In this document: piece after piece, positions 25,118 through 33,013 of the stretch
Position numbering within the stretch: position 1 is the stretch's first letter
Layout of the letters: every line of letters begins with the position of its first letter
Notes under the pieces: generated by a model
The model's database searches: none
Seen by the model: only the letters and a program-made list of their open reading frames with translations
What the model was told of the DNA's origin: nothing
Translations under genes and position numbers: made by a program
Origin: Hymenobacter pini
Lineage (GTDB): Bacteria; Bacteroidota; Bacteroidia; Cytophagales; Hymenobacteraceae
NCBI RefSeq assembly: GCF_020421205.1
Contig: NZ_JAIZZH010000002.1
Span: 868,001 to 932,000 of the forward strand
Reading direction: 5' to 3'
DNA: 64,000 nt

Positions 25118-27334
25118 TTACGCTACCGGCAGCGTAATGACAAACTCAGTCCCCTGCCCTTCGGCCGACTCGACGCTAATGGTGCCGCCGTGGCCCTTGA
25201 CTATATCATGCGACAGGGACAAACCCAGGCCGGTGCCTTCACCCAGGGGCTTCGTGGTGAAAAACGCTTCGAACACTTTGCGGCGCACCTCATCGGGCAT
25301 ACCGGTACCGTTATCGGACACGCGTACCTGCACGGCTCCGGGCAGCAGGCGGCTATCCACGCGCACCTGGGGCTCGTAGCCGGCCTCGCCAGCCTGGTGG
25401 CGTTGCGTTACGGCGTAAAACGCGTTGGTAAACAGGTTCAGCAGTACCCGGCCCATATCGGGGGGAACCACGGGCACGGCGGGCAAATCGGGGGCGAGGT
25501 TGGTTTCTACGCCTACCACCGCCGCCGATTCCTGAAACTCCTGGCTTTGGCGGGCCAGCTGTAGGTACTCCAGCACCAGTGCGTTCAAATCGGTGGAGGT
25601 GCGCTGACCGGTGCCGGCGCGGGCGTGCTCCAGCATATCCTTAATGATGGCCGAAGCCCGCATGCCGTGCTGGCTGATTTCCTGCAGGTTGCGGCGCAAC
25701 CCCAGCAGAATTTCGTGTTCCAGCCCTGGCTTGTCGGCCTGGTGATCCATGTTATCGACCAGCGAAGTACTCACTTCCGCAAACCGCTTCATGAAGTTGA
25801 GCGGATTTTGCAGCTCGTGCGCAATGCCGGCCGATACCTCGCCCACAAACGCCCATTTCTCGGACTGCACCAGCTGGTTTTGGGTTTGGCGCAGCTGAGC
25901 CAGCGTGCGGCGGTTGGTTTGCAGCTGCCGGTACACCATCACGCCCAGCCCCGAAATCAGCGCCAGGGCCAGCAGGCTTACCAGCAGCAGCTGGTTGCGC
26001 TGGCGCAGGCGCAGGGCCTGCAACGCCTTTTCCTGCCGTAACCGGGCAATCTGGTCCTGCTGGGCGTTTTCTACCCGCTCACCCTCGTACTGGGCCAGCA
26101 GGTTGTGGCCCTGCATGCGGTTGAGCGTGTCCTGTAAGCTTAGATAAGCCAGGCTATACTGCTGGGCTTTGGCTGGCGTGCCGTGCGCCGCCTCAAAGCG
26201 CACCAGCTCCCGCAGGTATTTGGGCCGGAGCATCTGAAAATTGGCGGCGGTGGCCATGGCATACGCTTTCTGCAGGTGCTTTTCGGCGGCGGGGTAGTTA
26301 CCCTGGGCCACGTAGTAGCGGGCCCAGGTAGCATCCAGCGCAAACTCGCCGGGACGGCCGGTAATGTCCATCTGCAACGAATCGGAAAGGTGTTGGGCGC
26401 GCGTAAGCAGCGGCAGGGCCGCAGCGGCCTGCCCCCGCTCTACCAGCAGCTGGCTTTTCAGCAGCAGCGCATACGCCGTATACACGCCCCGGTTCAGGGC
26501 ATCGTTTTGAGCAGTCTGCAGGGCTTTAACAATGTACTTCTCGGCCGCTCCTAGGTTGTTCAGCTGCAAATACAGGATGGCCACCGCATGCTCAGAATAG
26601 AACCGTTGCAGGCCGGCTATCTGGGATTTATCATTCCACTGGGCGGCCTGTTGCAAGTAGTATAAGGCCCGCTGCGGGTTGCCCCACTCGGCGTAGGTGC
26701 TGCCCGCCACCATCAGCTCGTTGCTGTACAGCCGGCGGTTGAACAAGCGCAGTAAATCGGCGGCGTGCAGGTAGTGGCTGATGGCTTGGTTATAGTCGCC
26801 GCGGTGTCGGTACGTGCCGCCTAGCACGAGGTAGCAAGCCGCTTCGTTCTCAATGGGACCATGCACCCGATACTGCCGCAGTTTGCGCTGAAAGTAGGCA
26901 AAGCGGGTATCCGACTGGCGCATTTTATTGTAAATCGGCGCCAAGTCGCTCAGCAGAAACGGCACGGGCTGCCCGGCTTCATCGAACAGCTCAATGGCCT
27001 GTTGCATGGCCCGCAGAGCCCCGGCATACTGCTCGCGCTGCCACAGCCGCAGCCCGGCCTGCAGCTCCTGGTAGGGCGCGGCCGTCGGGAGCTGGTTGGT
27101 TCGGGCGTTGAGGCGCAGCAGCTCGGCTACTAACTCAGCGGCTTGCTTTCGCCGCGCGGGCTCAGAGAGTTCCGTGATGCGCAGCAGATGCGCCAGCCGC
27201 GGTACGCGGGCGGTATCGGTGGTTTGCTGCGCCAGTACTTGGTACAACGAGTCGTAATTAGCATTCCAGTATTGCCGCTGAGCCAGCACCGGACTACCAA
27301 GCAGTACCAGCAATAGTACGCCAATCCACTTCAT
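25118..27334 (-). CDS. TPR sensor histidine kinase
   Basis: From ATG 27334 (MKWIGVLLLVLLG) the product is 738 aa: signal peptide ending VLAQ, a periplasmic part of about 420 residues built of tetratricopeptide-like helical pairs, a helix-rich linker with LRQRNQLLLVSLLALALISGLGVMVYRQL as the transmembrane segment (about 440-465), a HisKA region with phosphoacceptor His506 in GIAHELQNPLNF, then the ATPase with N box NLFTNAFYAV (about 633), G1 DNGTGMP (about 674) and G2 GEGTGLGLSL. It would autophosphorylate in response to an envelope signal. No response regulator is next to it, so its partner is elsewhere. Confidence 0.92.
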   Translation of the reverse strand: MKWIGVLLLVLLGSPVLAQRQYWNANYDSLYQVLAQQTTDTARVPRLAHLLRITELSEPARRKQAAELVAELLRLNARTNQLPTAAPYQELQAGLRLWQREQYAGALRAMQQAIELFDEAGQPVPFLLSDLAPIYNKMRQSDTRFAYFQRKLRQYRVHGPIENEAACYLVLGGTYRHRGDYNQAISHYLHAADLLRLFNRRLYSNELMVAGSTYAEWGNPQRALYYLQQAAQWNDKSQIAGLQRFYSEHAVAILYLQLNNLGAAEKYIVKALQTAQNDALNRGVYTAYALLLKSQLLVERGQAAAALPLLTRAQHLSDSLQMDITGRPGEFALDATWARYYVAQGNYPAAEKHLQKAYAMATAANFQMLRPKYLRELVRFEAAHGTPAKAQQYSLAYLSLQDTLNRMQGHNLLAQYEGERVENAQQDQIARLRQEKALQALRLRQRNQLLLVSLLALALISGLGVMVYRQLQTNRRTLAQLRQTQNQLVQSEKWAFVGEVSAGIAHELQNPLNFMKRFAEVSTSLVDNMDHQADKPGLEHEILLGLRRNLQEISQHGMRASAIIKDMLEHARAGTGQRTSTDLNALVLEYLQLARQSQEFQESAAVVGVETNLAPDLPAVPVVPPDMGRVLLNLFTNAFYAVTQRHQAGEAGYEPQVRVDSRLLPGAVQVRVSDNGTGMPDEVRRKVFEAFFTTKPLGEGTGLGLSLSHDIVKGHGGTISVESAEGQGTEFVITLPVA

Positions 27335-27420
27335 AAGAAATTGAACTCGGGGCTGTAGCCACATATCAATAGGGCCCGAAGGTCAGAATTATTTGGCATA
27401 ATCCGACACTGCCCCACTGT

Positions 27421-27840
27421 TCAGCTTGCCGACGGCTCCACTACGGCCATGGTGGCGGTAGCCTTGGCAATCAGCAGCTCATCGCACCATACTTCGGCTT
27501 CGCAGAAATGCAGGCGGCGGCCCGCTTTCAGCACCCAGCCTACGGCCCGCAGGCGCTGCCCAATGCCGGGGTGCAGGTAGCTGGTTTTTAGCTCGGCGGT
27601 TACCACGCCGGTTCCTTCGGGTACCAGCGTTACGGCGGCAAAGCCGGCTACCAGGTCGGCCATAGTGGCTACTAACCCACCGTGCGCAAAACCCACGTGC
27701 TGGGTATGCTGCTGCTGCAAAGTCAGCTCCGCTTCTACCCGTCCTTTCTCAATCAGGGTCAGGTCGGCCCCGATGTGGTGCATGAAATGCTGACGGGTAA
27801 GCTTGCGGCGGATGCGGGTTTCCAGGGAGTCAGTTGTCAT
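27421..27840 (-). CDS. PaaI-type hotdog thioesterase
   Basis: 139 aa. The hotdog fold signature is clear: HVGFAHGGLVATMADLVAGFAA, with the Gly-Gly turn and the central helix, then ELKTSYLHPG and GWVLKAGRRLHFCEAEVW. These enzymes hydrolyse acyl- or aryl-CoA thioesters. The catalytic Asp is probably the one in MADLV. The substrate is unknown. It has its own promoter box a few bases upstream and is divergent from the DUF4126 gene. Confidence 0.9.
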   Translation of the reverse strand: MTTDSLETRIRRKLTRQHFMHHIGADLTLIEKGRVEAELTLQQQHTQHVGFAHGGLVATMADLVAGFAAVTLVPEGTGVVTAELKTSYLHPGIGQRLRAVGWVLKAGRRLHFCEAEVWCDELLIAKATATMAVVEPSAS

Positions 27841-27847
27841 AGGGCCG

Positions 27848-27855
27848 CAAAGGTA
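27848..27855 (-). promoter_or_regulatory. -7 promoter element TACCTTTG of thioesterase gene
   Basis: An exact TAnnTTTG match on the minus strand, seven bases before the start at 27840, implying a very short leader. Confidence 0.6.
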
Positions 27856-27970
27856 GAGCCCCGAAGCCAGCCGCGCACCGGTCTGGCAGCCGGCAGAACG
27901 CCGGGCCTATCCTAAAATTCTTTACCTTCTCAGCGTCTGACGTCTACCCCACCTTCTCCCATTTTCACTA

Positions 27971-28579
27971 ATGCCACACCTCGATTTTTTGCTGGCCGGT
28001 GCCCTGGGGCTGGCGCTGGCCGCCTGCAGCGGTTTTCGGGTTTTTGTGCCCTTGCTGGCGGCCTCCCTGGCGTACCGTACCGGCTACCTCGCGCCGGCTC
28101 CGGGGTTTGCCTGGTTGGGTAGCTGGCCCGCCGTAGCCGCCCTGGGCACGGCCACGGTGGCCGAAATTCTGGGGTATTACATTCCGGTGGTTGACCATGT
28201 GCTGGACACGATAACCGGGCCAGCCTCGGTAATAGCCGGGGCCATCCTGATGACGTCGGCTCTCCCCGATTTGCCGCCGATGCTGCGCTGGGGCTTGGGC
28301 ATTCTGGTGGGAGGCGGAGCTGCCGGTATCATCCAAACGGGCACTACCCTGCTACGGGCCGGCTCCACGGTTACCACGGCGGGCCTGGGCAACCCGGTGC
28401 TGGCTACCCTGGAAAACCTGCTGGCCATTGTAGGCACGGTGCTGGGGCTGCTGATGCCGCTGGCAGTGGCCGCCGGGGCCGTGGTACTGATTGTATGGGT
28501 GCTGAGCCGCCTGCGGCGCTGGCGGCGGCGCCGGGCCGCACTCCGGGCTGCCCACCTGGCCAGCCTGCGTACTATGTGA
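27971..28579 (+). CDS. DUF4126 membrane protein
   Basis: 202 aa with about five hydrophobic segments. The start LLAGALGLALAACSGFRVFVPLLAASLA, then ILGYYIPVVDHVLDTITGPASVIAGAILM, follow the DUF4126 pattern of small Gly/Ala-rich inner-membrane proteins. The C-terminus is Arg-rich (SRLRRWRRRRAALRAA), likely cytoplasmic. Function unknown. The next gene (NUDIX) starts 48 bases later with its own promoter element. Confidence 0.88.
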   Translation: MPHLDFLLAGALGLALAACSGFRVFVPLLAASLAYRTGYLAPAPGFAWLGSWPAVAALGTATVAEILGYYIPVVDHVLDTITGPASVIAGAILMTSALPDLPPMLRWGLGILVGGGAAGIIQTGTTLLRAGSTVTTAGLGNPVLATLENLLAIVGTVLGLLMPLAVAAGAVVLIVWVLSRLRRWRRRRAALRAAHLASLRTM

Positions 28580-28607
28580 GGCGAATGTGCGTTTAGGCGG
28601 AAGCTCG

Positions 28608-28615
28608 TAGCTTTG
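28608..28615 (+). promoter_or_regulatory. -7 promoter element TAGCTTTG of NUDIX gene
   Basis: An exact TAnnTTTG match 12 bases before the ATG at 28628. The alternative TTG start at 28613 lies inside it and is rejected. Confidence 0.6.
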
Positions 28616-28627
28616 GGCCTTCAATTC

Positions 28628-29143
28628 ATGCCTCGTATGCCCCTTTCCAGTACGCCTGCCCCCGATTCGTTGCTGCAAGCCTACACGGGCGTGGCCCGGG
28701 TGCGGGTGTGCGGCTTGCTGGTGCAGAATGATGCGCTGCTGCTCACGGCTCATCGGGGGCTATTGCCCAATAATTTGCCGTTCTGGTCGCCGCCGGGTGG
28801 GGGGTGGCAGTTCGGCGAAACCCTGCAGCAATGCCTGGCCCGGGAGTTTCAGGAAGAAACCGGGGTGCAGGTGCAGGTGGGCCGCTTTTTACACCTGCAC
28901 GAGTTCAGCAGCCCTGGCTTGCAGGCGCTGGAGCTGTTTTTTGCCGTGGAGCCCCTGAATTCCGGCGCGGTTCCCCGCCTGGGCCACGACCCGGAACACG
29001 GCCCCGATGCGCAGCTGCTCACCCACGTAGAGTTTGTGACGCCCCGGCAGCTAGGCCAGCTGCTGCCTACGCAGGTGCACCCGGTTTTGCGGGATATTAT
29101 CAGCCCCGACGACGTGTTCATTCCGCAGGTACGGTTTCAGTAG
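28628..29143 (+). CDS. NUDIX hydrolase
   Basis: 171 aa from ATG 28628 (MPRMPLSSTP). The NUDIX box G-x5-E-x7-REUxEExGU is present as GGGWQFGETLQQCLAREFQEETGVQV (about residues 57-82), with the Glu residues that bind metal. These enzymes cleave nucleoside diphosphates linked to another moiety; the substrate cannot be read from the sequence. The upstream part VARVRVCGLLVQNDALLLTAHRG is the usual first strands. A second, different NUDIX gene lies at 31281-31973. Confidence 0.9.
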   Translation: MPRMPLSSTPAPDSLLQAYTGVARVRVCGLLVQNDALLLTAHRGLLPNNLPFWSPPGGGWQFGETLQQCLAREFQEETGVQVQVGRFLHLHEFSSPGLQALELFFAVEPLNSGAVPRLGHDPEHGPDAQLLTHVEFVTPRQLGQLLPTQVHPVLRDIISPDDVFIPQVRFQ

Positions 29144-29227
29144 GCAGGCTTTTGTACCTTTAGCGGCCGGAATGGCAGCGGTGCTGCTGCTCCGCACTTT
29201 CATCTTCTGTTTGCCCGCCTGCTGCCT

Positions 29228-30109
29228 ATGTCCACTGCTACTGTCCCGATGCCCCCGGCTGCTTTGCACCGCCTGCGCGACGAAACACTGGACCTGGATA
29301 CTCCCGCTGCCTACAACCTTTACCTCACTGCCGGCACGGCCGGCCTGCGCCTGGGCGTGGCCGATGCCCGTCGGAACAAGTTTGTGGCTCTGGATGAATA
29401 CGCCGCGCCCGAAGCCGGAGTAACCCTGGCTCAGCAGCTGCAAGCCCTCAGCGCCGACCACGACCTGCTAGGCATTACGGGCTGGAACCGCGTGCGACTG
29501 GCCGTGCAGAACCGCGCCTTCACGCTGCTGCCGGCGCCGCTGTTCCGGCCCGGCGACGAAACGGCCTATCTAAAGCTGCACCACGCCTTCAGCCCCCAGC
29601 ACGAATCGGTGCACTACTACACCCACGCCGGCCTCGATATCAGCAGTTTGTTTGCCGCCGATGCGCGCCTTACCTCCTGGTTTGAGCGTCAGTACCCCGC
29701 CGGCCGCCTCGTGCATCATACCAGCGCGCTGCTGGAAGGTGTTGCGCACCAAAGCGAGCAGGGTGCCGGCCGCCGCATCTACCTGAGCATCGGCCACCAG
29801 GAAGTCACTATCTTGGCCCTGCGGGGTAAGCAGCCGGAATTTCTGAACGTATTCCCTTTCAGTACGCCCGAAGACCTGATTTACTACACTATTCTGGTGA
29901 TGCAGGAGCTGCAGCTCAACCCCGACCAGGACCTGGTGATGGTGTGGGGTGACTTGATGCACGACTCAGAGCTGTTTACCATCCTGCGCAAGTACATCCG
30001 TAACCTGCGCTTCGGCAACCGCCCTTTTGATTTAAGTTACAGCTACCGCCTCAACGACCTGTTCGAATACCGGTATTTTGAGCTGTATGCTTTGCACCTG
30101 TGTGAATAG
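29228..30109 (+). CDS. DUF3822 family protein
   Basis: 293 aa, soluble, without a signal. It matches the DUF3822 family, which has an actin/hexokinase-like (ASKHA) look: LTAGTAGLRLGVADARRNKFVALDEY near residues 33-58, and the C-terminal IYYTILVMQELQLNPDQDLVMVWGDLMHDSELF. In many Bacteroidota this gene precedes rsmD and coaD. Here coaD follows after about 100 bases with no rsmD between. Function unknown. Confidence 0.88.
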   Translation: MSTATVPMPPAALHRLRDETLDLDTPAAYNLYLTAGTAGLRLGVADARRNKFVALDEYAAPEAGVTLAQQLQALSADHDLLGITGWNRVRLAVQNRAFTLLPAPLFRPGDETAYLKLHHAFSPQHESVHYYTHAGLDISSLFAADARLTSWFERQYPAGRLVHHTSALLEGVAHQSEQGAGRRIYLSIGHQEVTILALRGKQPEFLNVFPFSTPEDLIYYTILVMQELQLNPDQDLVMVWGDLMHDSELFTILRKYIRNLRFGNRPFDLSYSYRLNDLFEYRYFELYALHLCE

Positions 30110-30207
30110 CCAGGAATGAAAGCAGGTTGAAATGAACGCCAGTTTTTTCAGCCTGCTTTCTGTTATCAGTTCAGCCCCCTACAGTATTCTCCTATAGCCC
30201 CTGGCCT

Positions 30208-30675
30208 ATGCGCGTTGCCTTGTTCCCTGGCTCCTTCGACCCCTTCACCAACGGCCATTTGGATGTGGTGCGGCGCGGTACCGCGTTGTTCGACCAAGTA
30301 ATTATTGCCATTGGCAACAACAGCAGCAAGCAGCGCTACCTGCCTGTGGAGCAGATGGTGCACATGATTGAGCAGGTGTTTCAGGATGAGCCCCGGGTTT
30401 CGGTGCAAGCATACAAAGGCCTCACCGCCGATTTTGCCCGCGAAGTAGGGGCCAAATTCCTGCTGCGTGGCCTGCGCAATACCACCGATTTTGAGTACGA
30501 AAACACCATTGCCCAGGCTAACCGCCACGTAAACCCGGAGTTGGAAACGGTGTTTTTGATTACGTCGCCCGCGTTGGCCGCCATCAGCAGCACCATCATC
30601 CGCGAAATCCACCGCTTTGGCGGCAACGTGGATGACTTCGTACCATTTGCCTTGCCAGCTCCAGCGCAGCAGTAA
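30208..30675 (+). CDS. coaD: Phosphopantetheine adenylyltransferase
   Basis: 155 aa, standard length. CoaD transfers AMP to 4'-phosphopantetheine, the penultimate step of coenzyme A synthesis. The nucleotidyltransferase motif is ALFPGSFDPFTNGHLDVV (T/HxGH at 14-17), and the second motif FLITSPALAAISSTIIREI contains the ISST(x)IR sequence. LLRGLRNTTDFEYE is the phosphopantetheine-binding part. A strong hairpin follows the stop. Confidence 0.97.
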   Translation: MRVALFPGSFDPFTNGHLDVVRRGTALFDQVIIAIGNNSSKQRYLPVEQMVHMIEQVFQDEPRVSVQAYKGLTADFAREVGAKFLLRGLRNTTDFEYENTIAQANRHVNPELETVFLITSPALAAISSTIIREIHRFGGNVDDFVPFALPAPAQQ

Positions 30676-30683
30676 ACCAGCAT

Positions 30684-30749
30684 TTCACGCGCAAGCCCCG
30701 CGTTTCCGCCAGCCAATGAGGTGACAGAAACGCGGGGCTTGCGCGTGAA
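30684..30749. terminator. Bidirectional terminator, 23-bp perfect stem
   Basis: Bases 30684-30706 (TTCACGCGCAAGCCCCGCGT...) pair perfectly with 30727-30749, with a 20-nt loop, between the convergent coaD and lipoprotein genes. Confidence 0.85.
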
Positions 30750-30757
30750 GAACCGTG

Positions 30758-31240
30758 TTATTTCCGGGCTACTACCCGCATACCCACAATGGCGCGGTCG
30801 TTCTGGGGGTCAGCCACGGGCAGCACCATGTAATTGGGAGCGGTCAGGCTCAGGTTGGCGTTGCGCAGCAGCTCGTCTTCGTCCGTGCCTATTACCATCA
30901 GGTCGCGCACTTTGCGGGTGCGGGCGTTGAATGTGGCCACAATGGTAGTACCGTTGCGCTCAAACGTATTAATCCAGTCTTCCCCGCGCGTGCTCTTCAT
31001 TTGCTCGGCGGTTGGCTCCAGCCCAAACTTCTGCGTTTTGGTTTCGCGGGGCGGGCCCAGCGTCCGGCGTACCTGGTCGATGTTACGGCCCACCAGTTCC
31101 GGCAGGTCTATGGCAGCGGTGCGGGCTGCGGCGGCACTGCCCGTAGCCGGCACCGACGACTCGGATACCGATTGTGAACCGCTACACGCGGCCAACCCAG
31201 ATAGCAATAACAAAGCAATGGCGTACTGAAGCTGGCGCAT
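30758..31240 (-). CDS. Lipoprotein with BamE/SmpA-like domain
   Basis: From ATG 31240 (MRQLQYAIALLLLSG) the product is 160 aa: signal peptide with lipobox LAACS, a Ser-rich linker, then DLPELVGRNIDQVRRTLGPPRETKTQKF, a pattern seen in the SmpA/OmlA (BamE) fold, where a helix is followed by 'LG.P'. The start follows the NUDIX stop by 40 bases, so they are likely co-transcribed. The BamE likeness is weak, and the protein may be a Hymenobacter-specific lipoprotein. Confidence 0.75.
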   Translation of the reverse strand: MRQLQYAIALLLLSGLAACSGSQSVSESSVPATGSAAAARTAAIDLPELVGRNIDQVRRTLGPPRETKTQKFGLEPTAEQMKSTRGEDWINTFERNGTTIVATFNARTRKVRDLMVIGTDEDELLRNANLSLTAPNYMVLPVADPQNDRAIVGMRVVARK

Positions 31241-31280
31241 AGACGGAGAAGCTGAAAAGCTGAAAAACTGAAAAAAGTAC

Positions 31281-31973
31281 CTATTCCTGATTAGCCGGGG
31301 CCTGCCCGGCAATTTCGCGCAGGTAGTGCCGCACTACCAGGGCAATGCTGGCGTACGACTCATCGAGCACCTTAAGGGCCTCCTGCGGCGACATCCAGCG
31401 CACTTCCTCGATATATTCTTCGGCCTGGGGCTTCATGAGCGTGTCATCGAGGCAGCGCATGATATACCAGTTCGTTTTTTTCAGAATTTTGTTGCCGTTG
31501 TAGGCGTAAGAGTGCCAGGTGCTGGGCAGTTTGTCGCCTAGCTCTACCTGAATGTTGCACTCCTCTTCCACTTCGCGCAGGGCACCCAGGGCCGGGTCTT
31601 CCTCTTTCTTGAGCTTGCCCTTCGGCAAATCCCACTTACCCAAGCGGTAAATCATCAGCACCTGCCCGTCCTTCACCACGAGGCCGCCAGCGGCTTTCAC
31701 AATCTTAAACTGGTCTTTGAGGTGCAGGATGAGCCGCTTTTTTTTGCGGGCCAGCAGCGTGAGCGACGTGAGTTTTTTGAGTTTTTTTACCTCCATCAGG
31801 CGCAACAGCCGGTCCACAAACACGTCTGTCACGTCGCGCACCAGCACGTCGCCCACCAAATCCTTGGAGATAAACTCGTCCTCCGGATTCAGAATCAGGT
31901 CGTACTTGTGCTTGTAAATCTTTTCGCTGTTCTTCTTAATAATCAGCGGAATATCGTTGATGAAAACGTTCAT
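31281..31973 (-). CDS. NUDIX hydrolase with N-terminal extension
   Basis: 230 aa. The N-terminal about 90 residues are a helical, Lys-rich extension (MNVFINDIPLIIKKNSEKIY..., VDRLLRLMEVKKLKKL) of unknown role. The NUDIX domain starts near VKAAGGLVVKDGQVLMIYRLGKWDLPKGKLKKEEDPALGALREVEEECNI, with the box G-x5-E-x7-REVEEE intact. The sequence KWDLPKGK resembles the diadenosine/ADP-ribose-type subfamilies, but the substrate is not determined. It is likely transcribed together with the lipoprotein downstream. Confidence 0.88.
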   Translation of the reverse strand: MNVFINDIPLIIKKNSEKIYKHKYDLILNPEDEFISKDLVGDVLVRDVTDVFVDRLLRLMEVKKLKKLTSLTLLARKKKRLILHLKDQFKIVKAAGGLVVKDGQVLMIYRLGKWDLPKGKLKKEEDPALGALREVEEECNIQVELGDKLPSTWHSYAYNGNKILKKTNWYIMRCLDDTLMKPQAEEYIEEVRWMSPQEALKVLDESYASIALVVRHYLREIAGQAPANQE

Positions 31974-32155
31974 CGCGGGGTAATCTGGAGGGGCAAAACG
32001 GGACTACAGGCGGGTTGCTGCAAAACACAGCATATTTCCCCGGAAACCAAAGCACCGGGGGCCGGGCAAGATACGGGATGTACGTGGTTCAGTTGTGGAA
32101 TGACGAATGATTGCCGCCGGGTTTACCAATCATCCATCTCCCCTACCTTCACCGA

Positions 32156-32650
32156 ATGAAAAAAATCGGTTTGCTTTCCGATACCCATAGCTACCTCGAT
32201 GAGCGGATTCTGCATCACCTGCGCGGCTGCGACGAAATCTGGCATGCCGGCGACTTTGGCACGGCTGAGGTAATTGAGACACTGGAAACCGTGGCCCCAT
32301 TGCGGGGCGTGTACGGCAACGTTGACGGCCGCGACGTGCGCCTCACTCAGCCGCTGGTGCAGGACTTTGAGCTGGAAGGCCTACACGTGCTCATGACGCA
32401 CATTGGGGGCTACCCGGGCCATTACAGCCCCGCCGGGCGCGCTCTAGTGCAGGAGCAGCGGCCGGGTTTGTTCATCAGCGGCCATTCTCACATCCTGAAG
32501 GTAGTGCCCGACCCGCGCTTAGGCCTGCTGCATCTCAACCCCGGCGCGGCCGGCCGCCACGGCTTCCATAAGGTGCGCACCCTGCTGCGCTTTGAGGTGG
32601 CCGACGGCCGCGTGCAGAATCTGCAGGCGGTGGAGCTGGGGCCGAAATAA
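32156..32650 (+). CDS. YfcE/MJ0936-family metallophosphoesterase
   Basis: From ATG 32156 (MKKIGLLSDTHSYLD) the product is 164 aa, the usual length. Calcineurin-type motifs: GLLSDTH (metal ligands), DEIWHAGDFG, GVYGNVDGRD (GNxD in place of GNHD, typical of this subfamily), MTHIGGYPG, and SGHSH with HLNPGAAG. Such enzymes are Mn-dependent phosphodiesterases with unclear natural substrates. A TTG start farther upstream adds a non-conserved stretch and is rejected. Confidence 0.92.
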   Translation: MKKIGLLSDTHSYLDERILHHLRGCDEIWHAGDFGTAEVIETLETVAPLRGVYGNVDGRDVRLTQPLVQDFELEGLHVLMTHIGGYPGHYSPAGRALVQEQRPGLFISGHSHILKVVPDPRLGLLHLNPGAAGRHGFHKVRTLLRFEVADGRVQNLQAVELGPK

Positions 32651-32651
32651 A

Positions 32652-32683
32652 AAACGCCTTTCCTGGGGATAGGAAAGGCGTTT
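32652..32683. terminator. Terminator after phosphoesterase, 13-bp perfect stem
   Basis: AAACGCCTTTCCT at 32652-32664 pairs perfectly with 32671-32683 around a 6-nt loop, directly after the stop at 32650. Confidence 0.88.
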
Positions 32684-32742
32684 GGAAGTTTCTGACTTAG
32701 GACCCACCGACACCGGGACGGGCAAGTCAGCAGGAAGTGTGC

Positions 32743-32913
32743 TTAGGCAGCAGCCTCCGTTTTAGCTTCGCTCTTGGTGAAGCGCGACTTCAGCTCATCG
32801 AGGTCCACGTTTTTCAGAACGGGGGTGAGGAGCAGTTGCTTGATGATGCGCTGCTTGTTGTTGGCGCGGGCAATGTTCTTGCGGTGCTTCCGCTTCAGAC
32901 GGGTAGTGCTCAT
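32743..32913 (-). CDS. Small basic protein, Hymenobacteraceae type
   Basis: From ATG 32913 (MSTTRLKRKHRKNIARANN) the product is 56 aa: a very basic first half (pattern RLKRKHRK...) then a helix (QLLLTPVLKNVDLDELKSRF) and a Lys/Ala tail. It may bind nucleic acid or the ribosome, but this is only suggested by charge. The promoter box at 32953 fits this start; the longer start at 32955 lies inside that box. Transcribed divergently from the threonine aldolase. Confidence 0.75.
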   Translation of the reverse strand: MSTTRLKRKHRKNIARANNKQRIIKQLLLTPVLKNVDLDELKSRFTKSEAKTEAAA

Positions 32914-32952
32914 TTTTTCCGGGTCGGTTAAAGTCTTTCTGTAAACGAGGGG

Positions 32953-32960
32953 CAAAAGTA
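32953..32960 (-). promoter_or_regulatory. -7 promoter element TACTTTTG of small basic protein gene
   Basis: An exact TAnnTTTG match on the minus strand, 39 bases before the start at 32913. It lies five bases from the opposing box of the threonine aldolase gene. Confidence 0.65.
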
Positions 32961-32965
32961 ACGAC

Positions 32966-32973
32966 TAAATTTG
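32966..32973 (+). promoter_or_regulatory. -7 promoter element TAAATTTG of threonine aldolase gene
   Basis: An exact TAnnTTTG match on the plus strand, 40 bases before the ATG at 33014. Confidence 0.6.
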
Positions 32974-33013
32974 AAATCGGGAAACCTTTCCCGCCTTTCC
33001 CTTTCCAAACTCT

